Below are positions 23,625 to 34,300 of a stretch of DNA of 64,000 nucleotides, one piece after another. A model generated the notes under the pieces. It was not told the DNA's origin and did no database searches. It worked only from the letters and a program-made list of their open reading frames with translations. The translations under genes and the position numbers were made by a program. Source of the DNA: Wyeomyia smithii (lineage: Eukaryota > Arthropoda > Insecta > Diptera > Culicidae); the NCBI RefSeq assembly GCF_029784165.1, contig NC_073694.1, forward strand, positions 41,583,006 through 41,647,005, in the 5' to 3' direction. Every line of letters starts with the position of its first letter. The stretch's first letter is position 1.

Positions 23625-24020
23625 AAACCTCGGCCATCGAAACCGAGATACCAAGAAGAAATTCAGCAGCCGCGTCCGCAGCCGCAGTACTATGACTACG
23701 AAGAGGAGCAGCAGCAACCTCAGCAACGTCAACACCAACCTCAACCACAGCCGCAATATCAGCAAGCTCAGTACGTTCAGACCTCGCATTTCGGTCCATC
23801 TGCTGGACCTGCTCCTGCACCCCAGAGAGCCCACATCCCAAATGCAGTCCCCATCGATGTGGTTTATTCGCCAAAGCAGAGGCCTGCTCGCCCTGAACCA
23901 GACTACGATACTCGCCCGCAAACTTTCCCCAATGCAGCAGGTCCCGCGCCGAAACCGAAGATCCGTTTTTCCGCACCGGCTTTCGCTGCCGCTAGTCCTG
24001 CACCGCTTCCAAAGTCGAAC
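23625..24020 (+). CDS. Cuticular protein: Pro/Gln-rich linker exon
   Basis: This 132-codon exon lies between the acceptor CATCTACGATTCAG and the donor AAC|GTAATT; both junctions are phase 0, and the upstream intron is only 55 bp. It encodes a low-complexity Pro/Gln/Tyr-rich region (for example RPQPQYYDYEEEQQQPQQR and QPQPQYQQAQYVQ). It then runs into an Ala/Pro-rich segment with VPIDVVYSPKQRP. Such segments are usual after the RR domain in long cuticular proteins. Tyr and Gln residues here are plausible sites for sclerotisation cross-links, which is family knowledge, not shown by the sequence. Confidence 0.9.
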
Positions 24021-24158
24021 GTAATTATTAGTGCTTTCAAGTTCAATACACAGTAGACGCTTTTACCAAAAACACAGACACACATACAACACATTCCATA
24101 TCCGCACAAAACGCTCCCAATTTCATATGCTTATGAATCGTCCATGTCGCCATTTCAG

Positions 24159-24347
24159 TTCGCTCCACAGACCTCCTTTGCACCCCAACCTGCTTTCGCA
24201 CCTCAGCCGCGGCCGTCTCCAGCCGTCTATCAGCCAAGACCCGCGCAAGGTCGCAGCACCAGCGTACTGGATCAACTAGCTAAGGACTACGCTCTGCCGC
24301 AGGGAGGAGCGGCGCCGTTGCATGATATCTCCTTCGGATACTACTGA
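24159..24347 (+). CDS. Cuticular protein: C-terminal exon
   Basis: After the acceptor CATGTCGCCATTTCAG the frame continues in phase 0 with FAPQTSFAPQPAFAPQPRPS, three copies of a FAPQ motif. It ends LAKDYALPQGGAAPLHDISF plus GYY and a TGA at 24345-24347. The four known exons total 336 codons plus stop, so the full protein is a little longer once the missing start exon is added. The open frame extends upstream of 24159 to an ATG at 24144, but the linker exon at 23625 and the 138-bp intron make splicing at 24159 the better reading. Confidence 0.9.
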   Translation, partial: FAPQTSFAPQPAFAPQPRPSPAVYQPRPAQGRSTSVLDQLAKDYALPQGGAAPLHDISFGYY

Positions 24348-24590
24348 GCGCGCAAACCAAGAAGTGGAGGTTTGGGATGGCGTTCAAAGAACTAACTGTT
24401 GCTCATTTCAATCCTGGTTTAGTCCTAGCGATGCTAGGACCAATACTGCCATTGTAAGCCACTACAAGTGATCCGTGTTATAGTATCCTTCTTTAGACTC
24501 TAGACAGCTCGGGGAGAAAGTTGGGTGTACACTCAGTGAATGGAATGAATAACATGCTTTTAAGTGATGATGAAGAACTGATTATATATT

Positions 24591-24596
24591 AATAAA
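24591..24596 (+). terminator. Poly(A) signal of the cuticular gene
   Basis: AATAAA occurs about 244 bases after the TGA stop, followed within 40 bases by a T-rich tract near 24620. This is the expected arrangement for the cuticular mRNA 3' end. Confidence 0.6.
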
Positions 24597-24929
24597 AACT
24601 GAGGAATGATGGATCATGATTTTGTTTTTTTCTTTTGCTGTGAAGGTCTGTTTGCACTTTTTCTCTTAGGTTATTTATTTCGTTCAAATAAACAATAACG
24701 TCCACATTTTCGAGCTTAGTATTCTTTATTAGGACCTTTTAAACAGTTAGAACAAATTAGAAACAATTAGTCAGATAATGACCCTCCAGATTCCTGTGAT
24801 ACTGGATTTGGGTTGTTGAGCTGTGTTGGCGTCCAAACTATTTGTGTACACCATCGTTGTCGGCAGTTACCAGTGACTCTAGGCATACAGACTCATCGAC
24901 CTTCTTGATTTCATGACCACCAACTTGTA

Positions 24930-25390
24930 CTTGGAGTAGGAGGTTAGCACTGTCTTTTCGTGAACCCCTTCCTTTCATATACTTGGTCTCCAATGCACGT
25001 CTAGGGTACGTTTTAGGGATTTTCTTCCTTCAGTATTTTCTTACCTATTGTCTATCTTTATTCGGCACTGGAATTAGTTGCATCTGATTTCTTGAGTACT
25101 ACGTTTTGGACGTTCGCCTGTAACACTTCACGCCCTCCGCCTTCAGGATTCGGAACACAGTGCTCAGCGACGTGTCGCAGGTTTTGCCAGCTGTCTGGTG
25201 CTAACGCCAATAATGTTCTTAATCGCAGCTTCCGATTGCTGCCTTTTGGTGGCGCCAATTCCGCTCTGTCGGTACGGTTTTTTGTTGTTGGCCATTGGCC
25301 TTCCATGGTAGAAGCGAGCGATCATGTTCTAAATGGTGGGTTTCTTGTAGCTCTCCATCAAAAAGTGCCTCGCTATTTCCTATGTCGGAT
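24930..25390 (-). pseudogene. Tc1/mariner-type transposase N-terminal relic
   Basis: On the - strand, broken frames read EIARHFLMESYKKPTI, then MIARFYHGRPMANNKK, then GATKRQQSEAAIKNIIGVS and TRQLAKPATRR. They continue with FRILKAEGVKCYRR. This is the order of the paired helix-turn-helix DNA-binding region of ITm/mariner transposases. Stops interrupt it and the catalytic domain is not recognisable, although similarity may continue towards 24800. It could belong to the same DD37E group as the relic at 12841. Confidence 0.6.
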
Positions 25391-25439
25391 GCTGTCCAAG
25401 GTGCCAACCCTTATCGTGGATAAACCCGGGACGAGACAT

Positions 25440-25625
25440 GAGGCATATGAACGCTAGGCATACAGATGCGAGGTATAATGGATGTGAGCCATAATGGATA
25501 CGAAGCATACTGCCATAAGGCATAACGGACGCGAGGCCGAATGGACGTGAGGCCGAATGGACGCCAGACCGAGGGGACGCAAGGCCGAATGGACGCAAGG
25601 CCGAATGGACGCAAGGCCGAATACG
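25440..25625 (+). repeat. 16-bp minisatellite, left arm (GGCCGAATGGACGCAA units)
   Basis: The inner half is a clean 16-bp tandem repeat, GGCCGAATGGACGCAA. Towards 25440 it grades into degenerate AGGCATACGGAC-type units. An inverted array with the same inner-to-outer gradient lies at 27945-28150. Open frames reading RPFGLASIRP-like peptides through it are repeat artefacts. Confidence 0.85.
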
Positions 25626-25726
25626 ATATTGTTGATCGCATGAGATCCAATTATCGTGACTATGTGTTCCGGATTTGCAACATCCATTCCGCAGCAGAAT
25701 CTATTGAAAAATATGTTGCACCCTTG

Positions 25727-27480
25727 CTGCCCATAAAAGCATAAAAGTCCCATATGGAAATGTTCACAGTTGAGAAAATTGGAAATTAAGTTGTAATCCT
25801 GAATTTATAGCAAATAACTATGATGGGACTCGTTTGTCTTTAATTTTTCTCTATATACAAATAATGAAAGCATATCTGTTGCCACGCATTCTGAGACGAC
25901 CAAGGCATTTATAATTTTTCCTTGTTGTGTCTGTCATGTGAACAGTTTACTTTACTTTAAGTTTACTTTAATCCAACATAGAATTGCAATATAGCTATTT
26001 GGTTTTAACGAATTGTAGCATGAACCGGTGCATGTTATTTACCAAAGAGCAACTACAGCTGATAGACGAAAACTCGTTCGACATAGAATCTACAAAGAAA
26101 TTCCTTAAGAGCCCACAAGAAATTGATGCAGACCGTAAGGCCACACTCCTGAACTTTTTTTTTTTCTACCGATCCCAGATGCTAAGAAGAATTTTCGGAA
26201 ACAGTTCCCAGAAAAAACTTCACTTTAATTTTTTATTTTCTTCGGAAATACTTATAAGTTTTATTTAGTTTTAATGTCTCTAGCTTATTTTTAGTCGAAC
26301 CTTGCGAACAATAGCTGTGTTTTAATTTATTTTGGTCAATGATGTTTGTATGTGAATACTTCTATTTTACCTGATAACAAATGTGAACTGTTGTTTTTAA
26401 AAGATAATTTAGTACACTAAGGTCGCTTTTTACGCGGTTTTTTACGCGGATTCTGGAATTTACGCGGTTTTTTACGCGGATTCCGGAATTTACGCGGTTT
26501 TTTTACGCGGCACGTATCCCCCGCGTAAAAAGCGACTTTAGTGTATATACTTAGAATGGGACTCGTATGCCTTTACTTTCAATATGGGACAGGCAAGGTT
26601 TGGTATTTTTCCAGTATTTTTCAGAACAAACTTTTAAATGTCATCAACAAGGCATACGAAAATACAGTGCTTTTTCGCTTTCATCAACAGTCGTTTTTAT
26701 CACTACTCGCCAAATTCACGCTCGATTTTCTCACGGTTTTTTTTCGTTTTTATCAGGTTTTTTTTAAAAAAACTTAAAATCAAGAATAATGTACTTCCAG
26801 TTGTAGAAAATGCATTCGAAACTGCACTTCACTTGAGCCTTGTGTCCTTGCATGTGAATAGTTTTATGAACTCAATTTATTTGATCAATTTTCTGAGGCA
26901 ACCAAGTGTCATATCTGTTATAAACAATTTGTGTCATAATTTTGAGAAAAATGAACCGTGAAATACGTATTTCATTAACTTTGAAGCGAAAATTACGTAT
27001 TATTATAGCGGTTGAGAAACGAGCTGTTAACAACTCAAATAGCCCTACAGTTTGGTCCTCATAGAGCGTGGATTTAAAAATTATAAAATCTAGCGGTTCC
27101 ACAATTTCACGTAAACAAGCATTAGAATCTATGCTAAAGAATGAGCAGTACAAATCATATTGATATTGCATGTATAATAGCCGGGAGAAAGTCCGCGAAA
27201 ATGCAATGGAGAAAAACATCATAAACTAACCTTTTCTTGTTTAATTTTTCTATCTTGAACTTATATCCCCTACAACCATGAAAGTGCATAATGTTACTTA
27301 AAATATCATAAATTTCAATTCAATCCAACACAAAAATTTTAATTTATATCATTTCACTAAATTCAATTTTTTTGATCGTGATAAAATCGAAAAAGCACTG
27401 TATGAACAAAATTGAATACATTGACAGCATAAACTCAAATTTGCCAAAATGTCATATGGGACTCTTATGCTTTTATGGGC
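25727..27480. mobile_element. Compound inverted-repeat element core between the minisatellite arms
   Basis: An inverted pair, GCTGCCCATAAAAGCATAAA plus AGTCCCATATG at about 25729 and its complement at about 27450, bounds 1.75 kb. Variants of GGGACTCxTATGCxTTTA also occur inside, for example near 26555. The interior holds an unrecognised 94-codon + strand frame (25984-26268) and a pogo-like MITE. I cannot assign a superfamily. Confidence 0.5.
26415..26543. mobile_element. 129-bp pogo/Tigger-like MITE, copy 2
   Basis: TA-flanked, starting CACTAAGGTCGCTTTTTACG and ending with its inverted repeat CGTAAAAAGCGACTTTAGTG. It has the same length as copy 1 (9553) but lies in the opposite orientation, with tandem TTTTTTACGCGGATTC motifs inside. 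It is nested in the compound element. Confidence 0.85.
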
Positions 27481-27609
27481 AGCTTGATGATTGACAAAAA
27501 GCGTATTTCAATGAATTATATATTCAACTCAGATATTTTTTATTCTACGTATGTAGGTCTAATGTAAATATATTCCTAAAGAGTTTAGGTTGGGCATAAT
27601 ATTTTTTTA

Positions 27610-27900
27610 AATCATGCGGCGCATGCGCATAATCGAGGGCAAGGAAACGAGGCGGCACTAAGCCGCCGTGGTTTCCACAGTCCGAGCCGGCCGTTGACTC
27701 GCCGTCGGAAGCGGCGGCCTCGTGCACACAAACTACTGGTCTACTGGTTTACTTGGTCTACTCAAACAGAGTTTCTTTCCCTTAGTTAATTCCGAACGAG
27801 CGGTAGCGAGTAAGGATAGTATTCGCTTGAACAGCGAGTCGGCCAAAGGCCGCGAGTGTATTGCTTTCCAAATGACATCCTGAAGCGAAATACATGTTAT
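27610..27900. repeat. GC-rich, hairpin-prone segment
   Basis: A GC-rich island in AT-rich surroundings. GGCGGCACTAAGCCGCC can form a stem, and CGCCGTCGGAAGCGGCGG a second one. The motif GAGCGGTAGCGAGTAAG with TCGGCCAAAGGCCGCGAG follows. It lies between the inner inverted repeat and the right minisatellite arm and has no counterpart in the left arm. I do not recognise it. Confidence 0.45.
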
Positions 27901-27944
27901 TAAAAGAGGGCTGTGATGATGATGACGGTAATACCGTATTCCGC

Positions 27945-28150
27945 CTCACTTCCCTTCGTCCTTGCGTCCATCCGGCCTTGCGTCCATTCGGCCTTGCGTC
28001 CATTCGGCATTGCGCCCATTCGGCCTTGCGTCCATTCGGCCTCGCGTCTTTTCGGCCCCGCGTCCATATGCCTCGTGTCCGTATGCCTGCCATCCATTAT
28101 GCCTAGCGTACTATGCTTTGCGTCCGCATGCCTCGCGTCTGTATGCTTAA
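27945..28150 (-). repeat. 16-bp minisatellite, right arm (inverted copy)
   Basis: Units TTGCGTCCATTCGGCC are the reverse complement of the left-arm unit. They grade outward into GCATGCCTCGCGTC-type units, mirroring the left arm at 25440-25625. Confidence 0.85.
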
Positions 28151-28159
28151 CGGGGTGTC

Positions 28160-28815
28160 ATCTGAATAAACATTAGAGTGGCCATATTTTATATGGTCGT
28201 TTTTGAAACTATCGATCTTAATGAGCGCCGGGCTGAAAAAGTTTCCTTTTGACCTCTACAATAAGCCACGAAAATTTGAAATTGATCTGAGTTTATTTAA
28301 TGGACCCACAAAGCGCTTATATTTAAGAAATTGATTTACATGAAAATTGTACGGAGTTTTTTCTTTTTTTAATATACATCTCTCGATAAACGTATTCAAA
28401 TAAACTTGTATTAAAATTAAACCGTTATATTATTATCCCAATTTAAGTTTGAAATAATCTAAAATTTTTGGTATTTGTTAAAAAGTTCGAATTTTGTATG
28501 AGTAGGGTATTTTTACGGTATGAATCAACAACATGCAATATAAACTGAAGTTCGTCTTCATTATGTGTTGGAACACGGTTAGAATTTTTCATGAATTAAA
28601 CACCATGTTCTGTGGCGTCGTTAATAACGAATAATTTTTGAAAAAAGTTTGCTTTTCCTCATTATTTTCTATTCGGCTGGGTCACGGTCGAAAAAATCAA
28701 TATTAAGTTCAAAACTCGAAAAGAAAGCACTGGTTTTATACAAAACGAGATGGGATAAATTATAAACTGGTAACTGTTCAGGATTTTATTGCTTGCGACA
28801 TTCGACATCAGCTAT
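28160..28815. other. Gene-free stretch
   Basis: AT-rich sequence in which I see no exon, tandem repeat or recognisable mobile element. Confidence 0.35.
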
Positions 28816-28819
28816 TTAA

Positions 28820-29065
28820 GGCCAAACGGTATTGAAACCAAAAATGGCCGACTTCGAGCCACCACTTTGAATTTTCAAAGGCACAAGACTCGGTAACACG
28901 TAATGCGTCATCTGTGAGAACGCTGTTTTATGTTTGCTGCGGTGAAGCAAACATAAAATAGCGTTTTTACAGGGAATGCATTATCTATTTCCGAGTCTTG
29001 TGGTTCTCAAAAATTCGAAGGGGTGGCTCAAAACTGCCTGTTTGTGGCTTCAATACCGTTTCACC
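28820..29065. mobile_element. TTAA-flanked foldback MITE, 246 bp
   Basis: Bounded by TTAA at 28816-28819 and 29066-29069. The two halves are inverted copies of about 120 bp: GGCCAAACGGTATTGAA pairs with TTCAATACCGTTTCACC, and CACAAGACTCGG pairs with CCGAGTCTTGTG. ATGTTTGCTGCGGTGAAGCA forms the turn. No coding capacity. A TTAA target points to piggyBac-type mobilisation. Confidence 0.88.
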
Positions 29066-29069
29066 TTAA

Positions 29070-32000
29070 GGACCATCCGCTTTTAATCCTGATCCTGAGC
29101 CTGATCAATTTTCGTTTAATTTAAAGCGGGATATCAAGCCAATCCAACCTATTCTGCGCTTAAATACCACAAGCGATTCTTCATCTTTTCAGTTACAGCC
29201 TCTGAAACGACTATCGATTTCGATATATGCGAAAAAATCATGTAGAAAATTCATAACTTGAATCATACATTGGATAGCATTCGTACACCCGAAAAACACT
29301 TGAATGTAGAGTTTGACTATAAAAAGGGACATGTCTCGAATGCAATTTATCAATGATCAGAGCAAATATTTTCGCAGGTAATGAATGTTTTTTTCTTACC
29401 ATAAATCTTGCGTGTGATAAGTGAAAAAGGGTCACTTTACAACCAAGAAAAGTGAATGCTAACTCCAAGAGCACTTCATAGTAGCCACGAGCTTGATTGC
29501 ATAAAATTGCTTGATTTGATTGCAATCTTCATCGAACAATTTCGAGCGAACTTTTGGATCATTGAAGCTGTGAATGATTTCGTTTGATGCTCTTACAAAT
29601 GGTTGAAGAAAGGTGTTTAAGGTCCGATGCTTTTGCCATGCAATATATTTTGCATAAAAGTTCGAAGATATGAAGAGTACAAGTAATATTGATTAGTTTT
29701 CGAAATTTTTCCGAAATATTCCTATCCACTAGCGTATTATGAACTTCTTAGGTGATATTTTTGGCCGGAGCTTAAATCAATTTTAAGCGCGCCTAAGAAC
29801 TTTGCTGTTCCATCGTAACTCATAAGAATTGCAATTCGATCAACATGAGATCTACCGACTATATTTGAAAACAATCACTGTCCTAGTGAATTCAGATAAC
29901 TAGAGCTGAACTTTTTCATAGAAAAAAATTATAATAATACTAAAACTAACAATAAATCCATACAAAAAGCTCTTGATAACGTCAATAATTTTGCTTCACC
30001 AATCCGATTGTGACGGTTCACTAGGGATATAATCACTGAATGGCAGCTTCAAATCCTCTAACGAATACAGGAGGTCATTCATTTATTACGTAACGTACTC
30101 AGAAGAAGGGGATATTCAATAAAGAGTTCCGTTGTGCGAGGCCCCCATGCAAAATTGTGTTATTCAGGGTTGAAAGGTATTCAAAATTGCTAAAATTTAG
30201 CGTTTCGTAACATGTGAATATCCCTAATGATATGATTTTATGATTAAAGAGTATTTCGACGCAAAATATACAACTATTTTAGGAAACTAAGGCAAAAAAC
30301 TTCATAAAGAGATAAAAAACAGCAATTCTTATGAGAATCTATTTTTTTTTAATATAAGCGTTTTGTGGGTTCATTAAATGAACTCGGACCAACTTCAAAT
30401 TTTCATGGCTTATTTTTGGAGTAAAAAGGAAACTTCTCCCTTCCCCCCGACTGTTTCTCTGTGCCGGTTGCACCGACCACCGGCCAAGCGCACGCAGCGA
30501 TATAGCCTTTTTTCCCTCGATTTTCCTCTTAGCACCCTTTGGAGTTTCTTGTCGCTCAGGGTCTTCCTCCGTTCGGAACCGAGCTTTCTTACAATGCTCT
30601 AATTGTTGTCCAATAGTGCCAAGATGTTGTAGATGCCGAAACGGGGGTATCGGGTGTCCACGACGCGGTGGGGCACCGTTATTTAAACGCGCACACATCT
30701 GAACGGTGTAGCTACACCCCATCACGGTTAGAGTTCGACTGATAGAGATATCAATTTTTTTCTGCTGATTTATGGGTTAATATGATTGATGCTGCAGTCA
30801 GTGCGTGTATAGGTAAACCCATGAAAAATCAATCAACAATTTTTGTCCATTGTTTTAGCGCAAACGTTATCAGGACCTCTCAGATTTTCCCAGAAAACCT
30901 CCTGATGATAATTCACTACTGTATTCCATATCCTAATAATTTGGTTTCCTTTCGATCGATTATTTAAACAAAACAGTCACGCAAATTCTTGCACGCTCAC
31001 GCCCATCTTAACATCTGTCTCATTAAATATTCGCCGTTTGTATTTTCACACTTTAACTGTCGACGATGACGACAGTGTGCTTCTTTCTCTTTTCATCATG
31101 ATGGTGGCTACTGTGGAAAATTTCAAATATTCATCCCAACAGCCGTTTATTGAACTCATGAGCGAACTCCATTCGAATGACTGATCATTTATTTTTGCAA
31201 AGAAAGGAAAAAGTCCCACATAATTGGATTCTGCAGACGGGCGCAACTCTCAGCGGATCGTTCACGGGGGTGTACTTTGGAAAAGAAAACGACCTGTAGT
31301 AAATATTTATTGGTCAACTTGATACCATTTGATACGTTGTGACTCACAAAGGAACTTCCTGTGTTACCGAGCGCCAATTACCCAGGATGCAATTGTCTAC
31401 CATTTTTGTGCCATTTTATTCCGAGCAATAATTCGGCAATTCGGCTATTGAATAGATAATATGATATAAAATTTCTTTGATTATAGCTGTCATTATGTTA
31501 AGTCCTGTGAGCGTTTCAGTGCTTTCGAAACGGCGGCACCACTGAAACTTGTCACATAGTTTAGATAGCATCTCTCCTAATGCGGCTCCCCAATGGTCAA
31601 TTGGAAGCGCCTTGCAGAACGAGCACTAAACTTTTTTGCTTCCCTGGTTTGTGCACACCCAAATGCTCCGGTCCCGAAGATCTGGCGTAAGAGCGAATTG
31701 TAATCCTGATTATCACGCTTGGCAATTCGTCAGCCAAGAGTTTATCTTCTCGGGTGAGTGGAATTGTTCTGAAGTTTGCGCTTCCTGTTTTCTCATCGGG
31801 TAGAAATCGGATACGGAGAGGTTACGGTCCCTGCTTCCCCTAAAAACAAAATTCTAGGCAGATTAAATGACGAAAGAAATTCTAGGAAAGTAATCGATCA
31901 AACTGAGGCTAGGTTTATTTTGACTTTACTTGCTTACTGCCTATGTTGGTGGCTCTTTGTTTGAACCTTTCCTTCAAGTACAAACAAAATAAAACGAGGC

Positions 32001-32969
32001 AGGGTGGAAATTCAACGATGATCGTTGGTATTTGATTAACTTTGAAACTGATAAATGTCACTGTGGTCTATTTGCCCGCGGTGCGGTTTTTTGCTCTGCT
32101 TTGTCTACTCTATATTAATGTAATAATTTACTCGTTATCAACCGTATCGTTTGGTTAAAAGTACCCAACAGAAAAAAACGACACAAATTGATTTATACCC
32201 CATCGCGAAGAAAATACGCTAAGCTCGACCTTCATTGCATTGTGAGTTCGTCATGTTGGTATCGCAGTTTTTTTCCTTCTTCTGTTGCCATCCGGAAGTC
32301 GGTAGAGATTCTTTCGTCATCTCTGATGCCTGCCGTGTCTGGTCGGTTAACGTTGGATGAATAGCAGAGCAGATTGGCAGGAATCTCCCGTTCCGGTATG
32401 GATGATGATGTTCCACGACCACTATGCCCTGATGGGATATTTTTTTTCTGTTTGGCTTCTTATTTCCTCCTGCTTCTCGGACCGAACTCGTTCGGTCACT
32501 GCGAGAAGCACAGAACATAGAAATAAACGATTACTTGTCCGGAGAATCTTTGCCAGTTTATGAGCTCATCACTCAATAGTTCGATCACTAAATCTTATAA
32601 ATCTAGTTTGCCAGACTGAGGTTGATATTGATTTGTTGCTCCAAATATACGCAATTAATTGGATGTTGTTAAATTGGGGTAGTGTTGATTGATTGAAATA
32701 ATCAAGAAACGATTTGAGGAGGGTACGAATCAGCCATTCGTGAATCGATGAATATAATCATTTTCGGTTTCGCAACCTTCTATTATGTATTTATTTCCTG
32801 AGGGTTCAGGGTGTGGAAACCAGAGAAAAAATTGCTTTAAAACTGAATTAATATGACAACAGATATTGAAAATAATAGAACTTCAAAACACTAACAGTCA
32901 ATAATTATTAAAATATACATGGGAGTATTTAAGAACTAAAAAATTATAAATGTCTGAACCTATCTTATT
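29070..32969. other. Long gene-free stretch
   Basis: I found no supportable exon. A GC-richer segment at 30430-30740 has an antisense open frame of 128 codons (30339-30725) rich in Arg, Gly and Pro, but no motif I know; it might be an LTR or untranslated RNA. Frames at 31776-31964 and 32219-32563 likewise show nothing recognisable. Confidence 0.3.
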
Positions 32970-33049
32970 AAGTTGTAAAGTAGGCAATATATGTGATTTT
33001 TTCGAGGTTGCGAATAAATGAACACGGGCTGAGGGAGTGATCTAGGCTC

Positions 33050-33148
<99 letters not shown>

Positions 33149-33237
33149 ATCGTCTAGACTAAGTCTAAATCACCCCTTAGCCCGTGTTCATTTTTCGCAT
33201 CCTCGAAAAAATCACATCATTGCCTACTTGACAACTT
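32970..33237. mobile_element. Palindromic element with poly(A)/(TA)n core
   Basis: The left arm AAGTTGTAAAGTAGGCAATA, then GTGATTTTTTCGAGG, then AATGAACACGGGCT is repeated inverted in the right arm (AGCCCGTGTTCATT, CCTCGAAAAAATCAC, TTGCCTACTTGACAACTT). The arms are about 80 bp each. Between them are an A run (about 33051-33077) and about 34 TA dinucleotides (33078-33146). This looks like a foldback MITE in whose loop a microsatellite expanded. Confidence 0.8.
33051..33146. repeat. A-run plus (TA)n microsatellite
   Basis: About 27 A residues run directly into a perfect TA dinucleotide repeat of about 69 bp. The antisense frame reading YIYIYI through it is an artefact. Confidence 0.95.
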
Positions 33238-33394
33238 AAAATGTAAGTCCTAGAACATAAAATGGAATTAGTTTCATGAATTATGAATTGATGATGAAAG
33301 AAAAAAGTTAGAAGTTAAGACCAATAGACTCGTAATAAGTTGACCACGACCCTGAGGAAAAAAGCGTTACAAGAAGGACAAAGATCGTTTAGAA

Positions 33395-34300
33395 CTAGAC
33401 CAACTATTTGGCGCTGATGACATTCGCAAATTTTACGAAAAATTTAAGCAATCCCGGCAGCTCATCGAATCCAGATATGTTTAGAGACATTGAGGGAAAC
33501 CTGATCACAAGCGATGGTGACATGCTCGACATCAATGAGCACCTGAGCATGCGGGGCCGTTGTAGGAAGCCTTTGTTAGTGCATACCAGTGCGGGTTCTG
33601 TTGTTAACCTCGAGACAGATTCTCGATAAGGTTCGATTACAGAACTTGTAGACACACCATCTGTTATAAAACTTCAAGGCAGCGTACGATTCCGTGAAAC
33701 GCAATGAGTTATGGCAAATTATACTTGAATATGTTGTCCGAACAAAACTGATTAGGTTGATACGTGCGACTGATGACGGTTTTACATAAAGCGTCGGGTC
33801 AGGGTGAAATTTCGGACGTATTTGTGACGTTGGATGGTGGTAAGCTAAGAGACAGGGTTTCGAACTTATTGTTCAATATAACCTTGGAAGGTGCCATACG
33901 AAGGACAGGGCATCATCATCACGAAGTCTCATATGCATCTAGGCTTCGCGACATCTATATCATAAATGTGAATCGTTGAGCAGTTTACAGACCTGCAGGA
34001 AGTTCGAATCGAGGACGTGGAAGGAGACTGATTGGCAAGCGCTTAGGGCCTTCGAGCGTAAAATCCTGTGATCAATACTCGGTGAAAAGCTAGCTATACA
34101 AAGAATACAAACACTTTGGTATTGTCAAGCTGATGAAATACAGCAGGTTACAGTGGCCTGGCCACAGGTATGGCGAATGAGCAACCGGCAAAGATAAAAT
34201 TGAGTAGAGACACGGATAAAAACCGATGACTTCGGGGCACGCGTTTGATGTGTACTGTCGAAGAGGACTGAGCCCAAGTAACAATTTAAGTCGTATTGCA
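33395..34300 (+). pseudogene. RTE-clade LINE relic, badly decayed
   Basis: On the + strand, DDIRKFYEKFKQSRQ precedes an internal deletion. Then FKAAYDSVKRNELWQI and LIRLIRAT give the palm A region, LLFNITLEGAIRR the B region, and WQALRAFERKIL followed by SRLQWPGH the C-terminal part. The pieces lie in several frames with stops. Order and motifs match the RTE at 36131-39600, but the similarity is not close and several hundred codons are missing, including the YADD-type catalytic motif. Confidence 0.75.

Noticed and set aside
25411..25753. Frames encoding RPFGLASIRP repeats, also at 27894-28176
   Set aside because: They are translations of a 16-bp minisatellite, shift frame every unit and occur in several frames on both strands.
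30339..30725. 128-codon antisense frame rich in Arg, Gly and Pro
   Set aside because: Composition only; no motif, splice context or homology that I recognise, so it is not called as a gene.
32968..33150. 60-codon frame reading YIYIYI and polyphenylalanine
   Set aside because: It is a translation of the TA microsatellite and the A run.
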